This document shows, piece after piece, positions 28,101 to 36,222 of a stretch of 64,000 nucleotides of DNA; the first letter of the stretch is position 1, and each line of letters opens with the position of its first letter. The DNA comes from JAAOII01 sp965207945. Its GTDB lineage: Bacteria > Pseudomonadota > Gammaproteobacteria > CBDBNL01 > JAAOII01. Made by a program: the position numbers and the translations under genes. The notes beneath the pieces were generated by a model. The model had not been told where the DNA came from and made no database searches. It saw nothing but the letters and a program-made list of their open reading frames with translations. The stretch lies in contig OZ242303.1 in NCBI GenBank assembly GCA_965207945.1, forward strand, positions 1,612,001 to 1,676,000, in the 5' to 3' direction.

Positions 28101-31100
28101 TCCTCGTCATCGTCGCCCAATGTCAAATCAACAGTGAAATTATAGTATGCTCCGGTGATTAGGTCCGATATGACATGTTGGACATTCGTTGCACTCCTGA
28201 CTATTCTAGATGAATCTCTAGTTGAGTAGTATTCTTGCAAGTCAGAACCATCTCTGCGGTAACTTATATCAATGCTCTTTATATTATCTGTATCGGGATT
28301 AGTCCATCTAAGCGTGACACTTGTTTCGCTAGGAATCGCCGTTAAATCTGTTACTGCGAAGCCGTCAGGAATCGTAGGGAAGGGGTCGCTCGGGTTTATC
28401 AGAGCGGGAGAGTAGATCTGAGCGTCTACTCCGTTAGTAGTGCAGGTGAGGGCTGGGTATAGCTCGCTGCTGAAAAGATCCCAAGCGAGAGAGCCGTCAT
28501 CGCACACATCATCATCCCAATTTGCATAAATCCCTATAAAATCTATTGTGCGGACTAATGTAACACCGGTTTGGGCTGCGTCTGCCGCGACGCCTTCCTT
28601 ATTACCTATTGTTTGTGTTGCGCCACTGGTTCCATTATCCCAATAAGATGAATCGATGACTTGATTAAATCTCTCTCTACCAACCAGACCACCAATACCA
28701 GGGGCGGAGGTCACAAACCCAACCACAGAATAAGACGAATTGATATTAGTGTTACTCCCATCACCAACCAGACCGCCGATCCCACCGTAATAATCATCAC
28801 CCAAGGTAATAGACCCGACCTTAGCATAAGACGATTTGATGGTCACATAATTAGCTATATTATTAGCCACAAAACCAATCAGACCACCGGTAGATTGTTG
28901 AACATTGATGACATCCTTAACCTCAGCATAAGACAACTTTATGTCCGCATTAGTCCCTTCACCAAGCAGGCCTCCAATAGAACTGGTCCCCTCAATAGAA
29001 TCAACCTCAGCATAAGATGACGTGATGCGAGTGCGAGCCCCATAACCAACCAGACCACCAATAGTGTCAGACCCGATGATAGACCCAACCTCAGCATAAG
29101 ATAAGCCGATGGTCGCGCCATCCCCCTTACCAACCAGACCGCCGACACTAGTGCTCCCACTGATATTCATATTCTCTGCACGAGATGAGAGGATGGTTGC
29201 AGTTCCCCCCTCACCAAGCAGACCGCCGACATCATCACCAGTACCGATGACACTCCCATCCACTGCATAAGATGAGGTAATTGTAGAACTAACCCCACGA
29301 CCTACCAGACCGCCGACATTATTCTTTCCGTTGACATTCATACCCGCTATATAAGATAAGGTAATTTTAGAACCAGTCCCAAAACCAACCAGACCGCCTA
29401 CACGGTCATCCCCGCTGACAGACCCAGTCGCATAAGACGACTTGATGGTCGCACCATCCCCATCACCAACCAGACCGCCAACGGTCAGATCCCCGACCAC
29501 AGTCATACTTGTCGCATTAGACGACTTGATGGTCGCACCATCCCCCTCACCAACCAGACCGCCTACACGGTCATCCCCGCTGACAGACCCAGTCGCATAA
29601 GATGAACTGATGGTCGCACCATCCCCATCACCAACCAGACCGCCTACACTATCATCCCCTCTGACAGACCCAGCCGCATAAGATGAACTGATGGTCGCAC
29701 CATCCCCATCACCAACCAGACCGCCGACTCTATCGCCATCCCCGCTGACAGACCCAGCCGCATAAGATGAAGTGATAATAGAATTACGCCCATTGCCAAC
29801 CAGACCGCCGACATTAATGCCAGTAGCCGTAACCGTTCCAACGGCGGAACTATCGCTAATACTCCTTCCCCGCGCATAACCAACCAATAGCCCCACATTA
29901 TTCCCGCCACCGTTAATACTGGCAGAACGGATATTAACATTGCGTATAGCGGCAGCGGAGTAAAGTGCTCCAAAAAAACCTGCCGCATTAGCATAGACGC
30001 CACCAGTGTTTATAGTAAAGTTACTGATTGTCCAACCATTACCTTCAAAAATAGCATTGAATAATAATACGCTTAGGCAAGCATCCGTAGCAGTATTATA
30101 GGTATGGCAGCTGCCAATTGGATCCCAGTTAGCGCCGCCAAGGTCTATATCCTGTATAAGCTCATAGCCATTGCAAGCCCCACCACAGCCACGTCCAGTT
30201 CCATATAAGATGTTACCGAATAAACCATTGCGGACTTCATTTAGATCAGCAACAGTGGCAATCTCTATCAGTCCATCGCCGTCATCATCTATGTCCAGAG
30301 CATCGATAAAAAAATCATCATCGTCATTCTCGTCCAAGTAATCAAATTTCCCGTCACCGTCACTATCTATGTTCGGTCTGCCATTGCCGTTTCCATCAGG
30401 GTCCCTAAAATTAGGGATTCCATCACCGTCAAAATCCCCATCTGCATTGCCGTCGTTGTTATCATCATCATCTACAAAATCAGCTAAGTTGTCTCCATCG
30501 TAATCGGGACCTACAGACAGAAAAACGGAACGAGGAGAACCTTCTCTGCCAGCATCATTGCCTGCTAATATCAAACTAACAGTGAAATTATAGTGTAATT
30601 CGTTCGTTAGTCCGTCTAAGACATATTGGACATTCATCGCCCCATTAGCGGTTTTAGTTACATCTGTTATGTTGCGTTCTCCGCTAACAATAGAAGTATT
30701 ATCTTGGTAATTTATATTAATACTGGATATATTTGCAGCGGGATTATTCCAACTAAGATTGACACTGCCATCGTTAGTAATCGCGTTTAATGATGTTACA
30801 GAAAAGAGCTCAAGAGTTGCGCTAACAGATGGCGATATTCCTACTTTGTTAAGATTAGTGTCGACTAATGTCAAACTAACAGTGAAAATATAGGTTTCTT
30901 CGTTGGTTAGTCCGGTTATGGTTTCTTGCACATTCTGGGCTTTGGTTTCTGTTTGGGCGGGGTTTGTTATCAGCTTCCAATATTGCACATTATTAGAATC
31001 TTTTATATTGTAGTAACTTATATTAATGCTGGCTATTTTCGTATTGGGGTTATTCCAGCTAAGAGTTACATTGCCAGGACCAACAGCCGCCGTTAATCTT

Positions 31101-32116
31101 GTTACTGAAAAGGAGCCAGGGGTTGCGATGGCGGATGCCTCCACAACTTCTTTATCAGCATCATCACCGCGCAGTGTCAAACTAACAGTGAAGTTATAGG
31201 TTTGTCCGTTGGTTAGTCCAATTATGGTTTCTCGCACATTCTTGGCGTTGCGGGTTGTTTTAGTGCTGCTTTTTGTTAGGCGCTCACCAACACCATTCGC
31301 TCTTTGATAACTTATATTAATGCTCTCTATATCTGCATCGGGATTATTCCAGCTAAGAATGACGGCGAGTATACCAGGATTTGCCTCTAATTCTGTTACC
31401 CCAAAGGCGCGCATAGTGGTATTAACAGGAACAACTCCCTCTCCGCCGTCTCCGCCATCTCCGCCGTCTCCGCCGTCTCCGCCATCACCACCATCTCCGC
31501 CGTCTCCGCCATCTCCATCTCCGACATCTACACCATCTCCACCAAACCTACGAGGGTCGGCGTCCGCATATTCGTCTCCATCAAGGTTGGGACCAATTAG
31601 GCGAGTAACCTGGACTGCAGAAGTGGTGACACTCTCATCAGCGCCTTTCAACTCTAAGGAGATGCTAAAGGTGTAAGTTTTGTTAGTGGTTAACCCTTCA
31701 TCTATCACTTCTATCATGTTCATTGCATTGCGGGCTGTTCTGGCGTTGTCCGTTATTACTATGGGGGTTTTAAAGTTAGTGGCTGTGCGGAGTTTGTAGC
31801 TTATGCTAATACTAGCTATATCCGCATTAGGATTATTCCAGCTAAAAGTAGCATTGGTGGTATCAGGGATAATCCGTAAATTTAATACACTAACTCCAGT
31901 GGGAAAATTCGTTGTTTGCGCGCCGCCTCCTCCGCCTCCAGTGTTGCCTCCTCCGATGTTACCGCCCTCTCCGGTGTTGCCTCCTCCTCCTCCGCCAGCA
32001 CAGGCAGCCAGAGTGATGACGCAAATTAGCGAAAATAGTAGCGCTGATATTTTCTTTGATATAAATCTGGACTGGTTGGTAGCAACAATGCTATTGCTGG
32101 TTGTGTATGTGTTCAT
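25154..32116 (-). CDS. Giant lipoprotein, family 1 (FN3-like, Ca-loops, three GLUG modules)
   Basis: About 2320 residues from MNTYTTSN. A frame opening at 32179 adds 21 residues, but these are encoded by an intergenic repeat also found before 40247, and the M-x-x-Y-T-T start at 32116 matches the next paralogue. A hydrophobic segment ends in the lipobox ITLAAC (cysteine at 32002-32000), then a Gly-rich linker. Five FN3-like domains carry the mark SWNNP...I-x-I-SY. Asp-rich DxDGDG calcium loops precede three GLUG modules (about 30230-28640, 27900-26790, 26400-25340), each opening with DGLIEIAT and made of GGLVG...SYA repeats. Modules two and three are near copies. Likely an outer-membrane surface adhesin; that role is inferred. 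Confidence 0.85.
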   Translation of the reverse strand: MNTYTTSNSIVATNQSRFISKKISALLFSLICVITLAACAGGGGGGNTGEGGNIGGGNTGGGGGGAQTTNFPTGVSVLNLRIIPDTTNATFSWNNPNADIASISISYKLRTATNFKTPIVITDNARTARNAMNMIEVIDEGLTTNKTYTFSISLELKGADESVTTSAVQVTRLIGPNLDGDEYADADPRRFGGDGVDVGDGDGGDGGDGGDGGDGGDGGDGGDGGEGVVPVNTTMRAFGVTELEANPGILAVILSWNNPDADIESINISYQRANGVGERLTKSSTKTTRNAKNVRETIIGLTNGQTYNFTVSLTLRGDDADKEVVEASAIATPGSFSVTRLTAAVGPGNVTLSWNNPNTKIASINISYYNIKDSNNVQYWKLITNPAQTETKAQNVQETITGLTNEETYIFTVSLTLVDTNLNKVGISPSVSATLELFSVTSLNAITNDGSVNLSWNNPAANISSININYQDNTSIVSGERNITDVTKTANGAMNVQYVLDGLTNELHYNFTVSLILAGNDAGREGSPRSVFLSVGPDYDGDNLADFVDDDDNNDGNADGDFDGDGIPNFRDPDGNGNGRPNIDSDGDGKFDYLDENDDDDFFIDALDIDDDGDGLIEIATVADLNEVRNGLFGNILYGTGRGCGGACNGYELIQDIDLGGANWDPIGSCHTYNTATDACLSVLLFNAIFEGNGWTISNFTINTGGVYANAAGFFGALYSAAAIRNVNIRSASINGGGNNVGLLVGYARGRSISDSSAVGTVTATGINVGGLVGNGRNSIITSSYAAGSVSGDGDRVGGLVGDGDGATISSSYAAGSVRGDDSVGGLVGDGDGATISSSYATGSVSGDDRVGGLVGEGDGATIKSSNATSMTVVGDLTVGGLVGDGDGATIKSSYATGSVSGDDRVGGLVGFGTGSKITLSYIAGMNVNGKNNVGGLVGRGVSSTITSSYAVDGSVIGTGDDVGGLLGEGGTATILSSRAENMNISGSTSVGGLVGKGDGATIGLSYAEVGSIIGSDTIGGLVGYGARTRITSSYAEVDSIEGTSSIGGLLGEGTNADIKLSYAEVKDVINVQQSTGGLIGFVANNIANYVTIKSSYAKVGSITLGDDYYGGIGGLVGDGSNTNINSSYSVVGFVTSAPGIGGLVGRERFNQVIDSSYWDNGTSGATQTIGNKEGVAADAAQTGVTLVRTIDFIGIYANWDDDVCDDGSLAWDLFSSELYPALTCTTNGVDAQIYSPALINPSDPFPTIPDGFAVTDLTAIPSETSVTLRWTNPDTDNIKSIDISYRRDGSDLQEYYSTRDSSRIVRSATNVQHVISDLITGAYYNFTVDLTLGDDDEDMKGAPPSLYVTTGTNADRDGVIDSLDTDRDGDGLDDNDDIDDDGNGLIEIATAAEFNQVRDDLTGRSFAGNTNGCGGLSDISVCSGYELIDNISLAGYPDWTPIGSCDGITLAGSRAEFCSPATSFFNTTFEGNGYTISDLTITSAEDPYNKGAGLFGAISSDSILRNVHLRSASISDGVKNVGLLVGYAHYGGATIMSSSAGGNVTASSSNVGGLVGSGRGDRSRDAVVAIGSNIISSYVTGVSVSGRLRVGGLIGDGRGAAITSSYAEVDSVSGSRDEGNTDVGGLVGRGERVAIISSYVTGRTVMGVSNNVGGLVGYGIGAIITTSYVQDVSVSGSNNIGGLLGQGQDAIITSSYVGDGVTLSAAGDGGNGNAGGLLGSGSSVTIKTSYSAAGSISANGKVVGGLVASVGVGGAINPASSNSYWDVETSGITGGDVAGKIRGLTTAQLQSLSSFYYGTWNDRCADDSRAWNFGTDMQYPALTCTPGGLVAQGFESNTGGGDLVDSLVPDRDGDGFNDDTDIDDDGNGLIEIATAAKFNQIRYDLLGTSLKIRAGPFKNTDGCGGTTTGIDRCNGYELVDNISLAGYPDWTPIGSCDGITDAVSGGGAEFCAPATSFFNTIFEGNGHTISDLTITSAAHPYDKGAGLFGAIGSDSILRNVHLRSASISNGVKNVGLLVGYAHYEATIMSSSAGGEVTASSFSVGGLVGSGRGDSVVADIRELGVNIVSSYVTGVSVSGSTRVGGLIGDGREAAITSSYADDMSVSGSKTISGDANVGGLVGQGQNAIITSSYVTGGTVMSSGSNVGGMVGNGAAATIKTSYVQSVSASGLNRIGGLLGEGQNAIITSSYVGDGVTLSANGANVAGIVGSGNPVTIKTSYSAAGSISGGNSGGLVGFGTVTDASSNSYWDSETGGITGGSVTGKITGLITAQLRNPRSAAGIYSTWNDGCAISRLPVWDFGTTSQYPVLTCTPGGAAAQR
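25170..28050 (-). repeat. Intragenic direct duplication, about 1.45 kb
   Basis: About 25170-26590 and 26622-28050 are close copies. Shared landmarks lie 1449-1473 bp apart, for example CAATTGAGCAG at 25298 and 26747, and TGCCAATTGG at 26311 and 27784. Each copy encodes a full Ca-loop plus GLUG module. Confidence 0.85.
29440..29790 (-). repeat. 81-bp tandem repeats encoding GLUG units
   Basis: CACCAACCAGACCGCC (plus strand) recurs at 29464, 29548, 29629 and 29710, i.e. every 81-84 bp. Each unit encodes about 27 residues of the form GGLVGDGDGATI-SSYA-GSV. Flanking bases are also nearly identical, so unit number could change by recombination in frame. Confidence 0.85.
31439..31531 (-). repeat. 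9-bp minisatellite encoding Gly-Gly-Asp repeats
   Basis: About ten units of TCTCCGCCG or close variants on the plus strand encode GDGGDGGD-type sequence in the lipoprotein. The period is in frame, so length changes keep the gene open. Confidence 0.85.
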
Positions 32117-32124
32117 AATATAGT

Positions 32125-32130
32125 ATTGTA
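32125..32130 (-). promoter_or_regulatory. -10 box at leaderless distance, first family 1 gene
   Basis: TACAAT (minus strand) ends 8 bp before ATG 32116, the same spacing as in the third family 1 gene. The -35 is poor. Confidence 0.4.
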
Positions 32131-32225
32131 AATAATTATTAATACGCATAATCGCATGTATACCTATAGTTTGATGCAAGTGTTAATCATATTAGCGGCA
32201 ATTTTCATTTATGGACGTTGCGGGA

Positions 32226-35200
32226 CTAAAAACCTGAGGAAGGGGGGCAGGTGAGGAAAGGGTAATCAGCATCCCTGCCAAAGTTCCAAGCGCGGTAATC
32301 ATCTAGATTACCGCCTCTGCTAAGAAACATGGCACGAGCTAAATTTATATCATCAGTAAACTCACCTGTATCAGGATCACACCATTGATTAACCCAAGTT
32401 GAATAAATACCAGGCGCATCGTCCGTTGGCGCCTGCAATGCATCAGTGCTTCTGCCTTCGCTGTTGCCATTCCCATTGCCTATTGTTTGTGTTACGTCAC
32501 TGCCGTTCGTTTCGTTATCCCAATATGAGAAACTGATAGCGCTCTCCGTATCCCCATCACCAATCAGACCGCCAAGAATGTTCCCCACTTCCCCGTTGAT
32601 ATCAACGTCAGCAACATAAGATGAAATAATTCTGGCTTTTCTCCCAGCACCAATCAGACCGCCAACATTATTACCAAACTCATTTCCGACAGAACCGCCA
32701 CCCACATAAGATGATGTAATTGTAGAACTAACCCCACGACCTACCAGACCGCCAACAGAATTATCCCCTTTGCCAGTGACATCAGCCGCATAAGACGAAG
32801 TAATGGTCGCCCTCTCCCCCCAACCAACCAGACCGCCTATATTATTAAATCCGATGGCAGTGACATCAAACGCATAAGATGAAGTAATTCTGATAGAATC
32901 CCCACGACCAACCAGTCCGCCAATATTAGAGCTACGCGTAGGGTGACCGCCGATATAACTGTGAGCAACATAAGATGAAATGATTGTGGCAGAATCAGCA
33001 AGACCAACCAAACCGCCGATGTTAGTGGCAGCATTCGCACGTATCTCTCCCTCTGCAGAACTATCGCTAATATTTGCCCCCCGCGCATAACCAACCAACA
33101 GTCCCATATTATCTACTCTACTCGCACCTTCAATAATGCGGGCAGAACGGATACGAATATTACGTAGAACGGCAGTAGAGTTGATTGCCCCAAACAGACC
33201 TGCCCCTCTGACGTAGTTGCCCGTAGGGTTGGTTATGTTAAGGTCGCTGATTACATAATCATCGCCATCAAAAATAGCGCTGAAGAATAAACTGGCAGGA
33301 GTGCAAATAAAATTTGCGCTATCGTAGGAACGGCAGCTGCCAATTGGCTGCCATCTATCACTATTAAAGCCGTCAAGAGATATATCAGCACTAAGCTCAT
33401 AGCCGTTGCATACTATGATATCGTTTAGCCCGCCGCAGCCAGTGGCATTGCCAGCATCTTCAGGGCTTACTTTGAAACTGCTACCCAACAAATTATGGCG
33501 GGTTTGGTTAAGTTGCTCCACCGTGGCAATCTCTATGAGTCCATCGCCGTCATCATCTACGTCTGCTTCATCAAGCTCGCCATCGTTATCGTCATCAGGA
33601 TCTAAATAATTAAATTTACCATCATTATCGCTGTCCCTGTCTGCTCTGCCATCATTGTTTCCATCAGGCCTATCAGTGTCATCCTCATTAAGTGTTCCAT
33701 CACCGTCAAAATCAGGATCCACAAAATCAGCTAAACCATCTCCATCAAAATTGGGTCCAATAGCCACCCTAATGGAAGATGGCACCATTCCTTCCCTGCC
33801 AGTATCAGTGCCATTTAATGTCAAAGCAACAGTAAAGGTATAGGTCTCTCCGTCAATTAGCCCATCTATGAATTGTGTGACATTCACTGCATTTCTGCCT
33901 ATTTTAGCGCCACCCATTATTACGGGTAATTTTTGCAAACTAAAACCATCTCTTTGATAAGTTACATTAATGCTGGCTATTGACGCATCTGGGTTATTCC
34001 AGCGAAGAGTTATATTGCCAGAATAAGGAACTGCTGATAAATCTCTTACTACAAAACCAGACAGAGTGTTATTATCAGGGGATGCATCCACTTCATCATT
34101 TCTGCCATCTCCATCTTTATCAAGCTCAAGAGGGTCGGCATCCGCATATTCATCCCCATCAAGGTTGGGACCAATTAGGCGAGTAATGGATTTTGCAACC
34201 ACAGTTCTATACTCATCAGCGCCGCCCAACTCCAAGCTAACATTAAAGGTATAGTTTGCCCCAGTGGTTAAACCAGGTATCGATTCAACTACGGTTATAT
34301 CGGGTAGGGTTCTGTCATTTTCTGTTATGTTTATCTGTGTTTTAACGCTATCAGCAGTGTTGTTTCGGTAGATTATGCTAATTTGAGTAATGTTAAAATC
34401 AGGATTCTCCCATATAAGAGCGGCGCTATCGGTAAATGGAATAATCCGTAAATTTAGGACGCTAGCTATATCCGGAGTTGCGGAGACAGATGCTACCATG
34501 ACACTCTTACTAACATCATCTCTGTCTAATGTTAAGTTAACAATGAAGGTATAGGATTGTCCGTTGGTTAGTCCGCCTATGGTTTCGTTCACATTCTGGG
34601 CGCCAGAGGTTATTTGGGAACTATCCTCTATAGAGCGGCGTTGTAAATCATTAGGGGTACTTATACCATAGTAACTTATACTAATGCCACTTATGTTTGC
34701 ATTAGGATTAGTCCAGCTAAGAGTGACCTGTTTGTCGTTAGGACGCGCGGTTAATTCTGTAACTGCAAAGGCAGTCAAATCTTCATTACGAGGGAAGGCA
34801 TCCAGATTATCATTAACACCATCTCCATCTTCATCAAGCTCAAGAGAGTCGGCATCAGCATATTCGTCTCCATCAAGGTTGGGACCAATTAGCCGAGTAA
34901 CGGATGTTGTACCCGCAGTTCTATTCTCATCAGCACCGCCCAACTCCAAGCTAATATTAAAGGTATAGTTTGCCCCAGCGATTAAATCAGGCACCACTTC
35001 CATTATGTTTGCATTGGGGAGGATGTTATCATTGTCTGTTATGTTTATCTGTGTTTCAAAGATATCAGCAGTGTTGTTTAGGTAGCTTATGCTAATTTTA
35101 GTAATGTTAACATCAGGATTATTCCATTCAAGAGTGGCGCTTGCGTTAGATGGAATAATTCGTAAATTTAGAACTCTAAATGTATTCGGAGTTGTGGTAA

Positions 35201-36164
35201 CAGATGCTACCGCGACTTTCCTACTTCTATCATCTCCAGTTAATATCAAGGTAACATTGAAAGTATAGGATACTCCATCGGTTAGTCCCTCTATGGTTTC
35301 TTGCACATTCTGGGCGCCAGGGCTTATTTGAGTGCTACTTTTCGTCATAAGCCGACCAACCAAATCATCTCTTTGGTAACTTATACTAATGCTGGATATA
35401 TTTACAACGGGATTATTCCAGCTAAGGGTGACGCTGCCGCCTCTAGGAGCCGCTATTAAATCTGCAACTGCAAAGGCAGACAAAGTGCCATTACGAGGGG
35501 AGGCATCTATATCATCATTAACACCATCTCCATCTTCATCAAGCTCAAGAGGGTCATCATCAGAATATTCGTCTCCATCAAGGTTGGGACCAATTAGGCG
35601 ACTCATGGATAGCTGCTCATACACAATTTTATTTCCATCGTCACCGCCCAGTTCCAAAAGAACATTAAACATATAGGTTGACCCGCTGGTTAAACCAATT
35701 ATCTTTTCGGTTACAGCTATATTGGGGCGGATTCTAGAATTTTCTGTTATATCTCTCTGTACTTCAAAGTTATCAGAATTGTTGATATGGTAGCTTATGC
35801 GAATTTGAGTAATATCCGCATCAGGATTATTCCACATAAGAGTGGCGCTGTTGGTATCGGGAATAACCCGTAAATTCAATACGCTAATTCCACCTGAACT
35901 ACTCACACTCTGCGTGATATCTACTGGTGTGCTATCTACTCTGCCTCCGTTTCCTTCACAGGCAGCCAGAGTCAAGACGCAAATTAGCGAAAATAGTAGT
36001 GCTGATACTTTCTTTGGTATAAATTTTGACTGGTTGTTCGCAGCAGCGCTATTGCTGGTTGCGTTACCTGTCTCTTTATTTATTAAGCCCTTATACTTAT
36101 ATAAGCTCTTATATGAACCCTTGCATGAGCCCTCGCCGCAGGAACTGGTTGTATATGCATCCAT
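32226..36164 (-). CDS. Giant lipoprotein, family 1 (six FN3-like domains, Ca-loops, GLUG)
   Basis: Protein of 1312 residues. It starts MDAYTTSSCGEG, then an unusual polar stretch of about 50 residues precedes the hydrophobic core and lipobox LTLAAC with C69. Six FN3-like domains (SVLNLRVIP...LMWNNPDADITQIRISY type) alternate with the Ca-loop segment GPNLDGDEY-DADPLELDEDGDG. A longer Asp-rich stretch leads to DGDGLIEIATVEQLNQTRHN and about seven GLUG units (NIGGLVGRG...SSYA). The C-terminus ends near FLTCPPSSGF. It is a paralogue of both neighbours. Export to the outer membrane or cell surface is expected from the lipobox; ligand unknown. A strong promoter sits directly before the ATG. Confidence 0.85.
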   Translation of the reverse strand: MDAYTTSSCGEGSCKGSYKSLYKYKGLINKETGNATSNSAAANNQSKFIPKKVSALLFSLICVLTLAACEGNGGRVDSTPVDITQSVSSSGGISVLNLRVIPDTNSATLMWNNPDADITQIRISYHINNSDNFEVQRDITENSRIRPNIAVTEKIIGLTSGSTYMFNVLLELGGDDGNKIVYEQLSMSRLIGPNLDGDEYSDDDPLELDEDGDGVNDDIDASPRNGTLSAFAVADLIAAPRGGSVTLSWNNPVVNISSISISYQRDDLVGRLMTKSSTQISPGAQNVQETIEGLTDGVSYTFNVTLILTGDDRSRKVAVASVTTTPNTFRVLNLRIIPSNASATLEWNNPDVNITKISISYLNNTADIFETQINITDNDNILPNANIMEVVPDLIAGANYTFNISLELGGADENRTAGTTSVTRLIGPNLDGDEYADADSLELDEDGDGVNDNLDAFPRNEDLTAFAVTELTARPNDKQVTLSWTNPNANISGISISYYGISTPNDLQRRSIEDSSQITSGAQNVNETIGGLTNGQSYTFIVNLTLDRDDVSKSVMVASVSATPDIASVLNLRIIPFTDSAALIWENPDFNITQISIIYRNNTADSVKTQINITENDRTLPDITVVESIPGLTTGANYTFNVSLELGGADEYRTVVAKSITRLIGPNLDGDEYADADPLELDKDGDGRNDEVDASPDNNTLSGFVVRDLSAVPYSGNITLRWNNPDASIASINVTYQRDGFSLQKLPVIMGGAKIGRNAVNVTQFIDGLIDGETYTFTVALTLNGTDTGREGMVPSSIRVAIGPNFDGDGLADFVDPDFDGDGTLNEDDTDRPDGNNDGRADRDSDNDGKFNYLDPDDDNDGELDEADVDDDGDGLIEIATVEQLNQTRHNLLGSSFKVSPEDAGNATGCGGLNDIIVCNGYELSADISLDGFNSDRWQPIGSCRSYDSANFICTPASLFFSAIFDGDDYVISDLNITNPTGNYVRGAGLFGAINSTAVLRNIRIRSARIIEGASRVDNMGLLVGYARGANISDSSAEGEIRANAATNIGGLVGLADSATIISSYVAHSYIGGHPTRSSNIGGLVGRGDSIRITSSYAFDVTAIGFNNIGGLVGWGERATITSSYAADVTGKGDNSVGGLVGRGVSSTITSSYVGGGSVGNEFGNNVGGLIGAGRKARIISSYVADVDINGEVGNILGGLIGDGDTESAISFSYWDNETNGSDVTQTIGNGNGNSEGRSTDALQAPTDDAPGIYSTWVNQWCDPDTGEFTDDINLARAMFLSRGGNLDDYRAWNFGRDADYPFLTCPPSSGF

Positions 36165-36171
36165 AATTATT

Positions 36172-36199
36172 ATTATACATAATTATGAATTAAAGTCAA
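36172..36199 (-). promoter_or_regulatory. Promoter giving a leaderless start, second family 1 gene
   Basis: On the minus strand TTGACT (36199-36194), 16 bp, TATAAT (36177-36172), then 7 nt to ATG 36164. Transcription would start at the start codon. Confidence 0.72.
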
Positions 36200-36222
36200 G
36201 GTAAGTATATGTAGTCGCGAGA

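Noticed and set aside
29440..29790. Regular repeats that could be taken for a CRISPR array
   Set aside because: The repeats are in frame within a coding region, encode GLUG units and lack unique spacers; no cas gene is near.
31320..31676. Plus-strand ORF rich in PPSPPSPP
   Set aside because: It is the antisense reading of the Gly-Gly-Asp minisatellite; no start signal or family features.
32117..32179. Upstream ATG adding 21 residues to the first family 1 lipoprotein
   Set aside because: The added codons are made from an intergenic repeat also present near 40247, and the MxxYTTS start at 32116 matches the paralogue.
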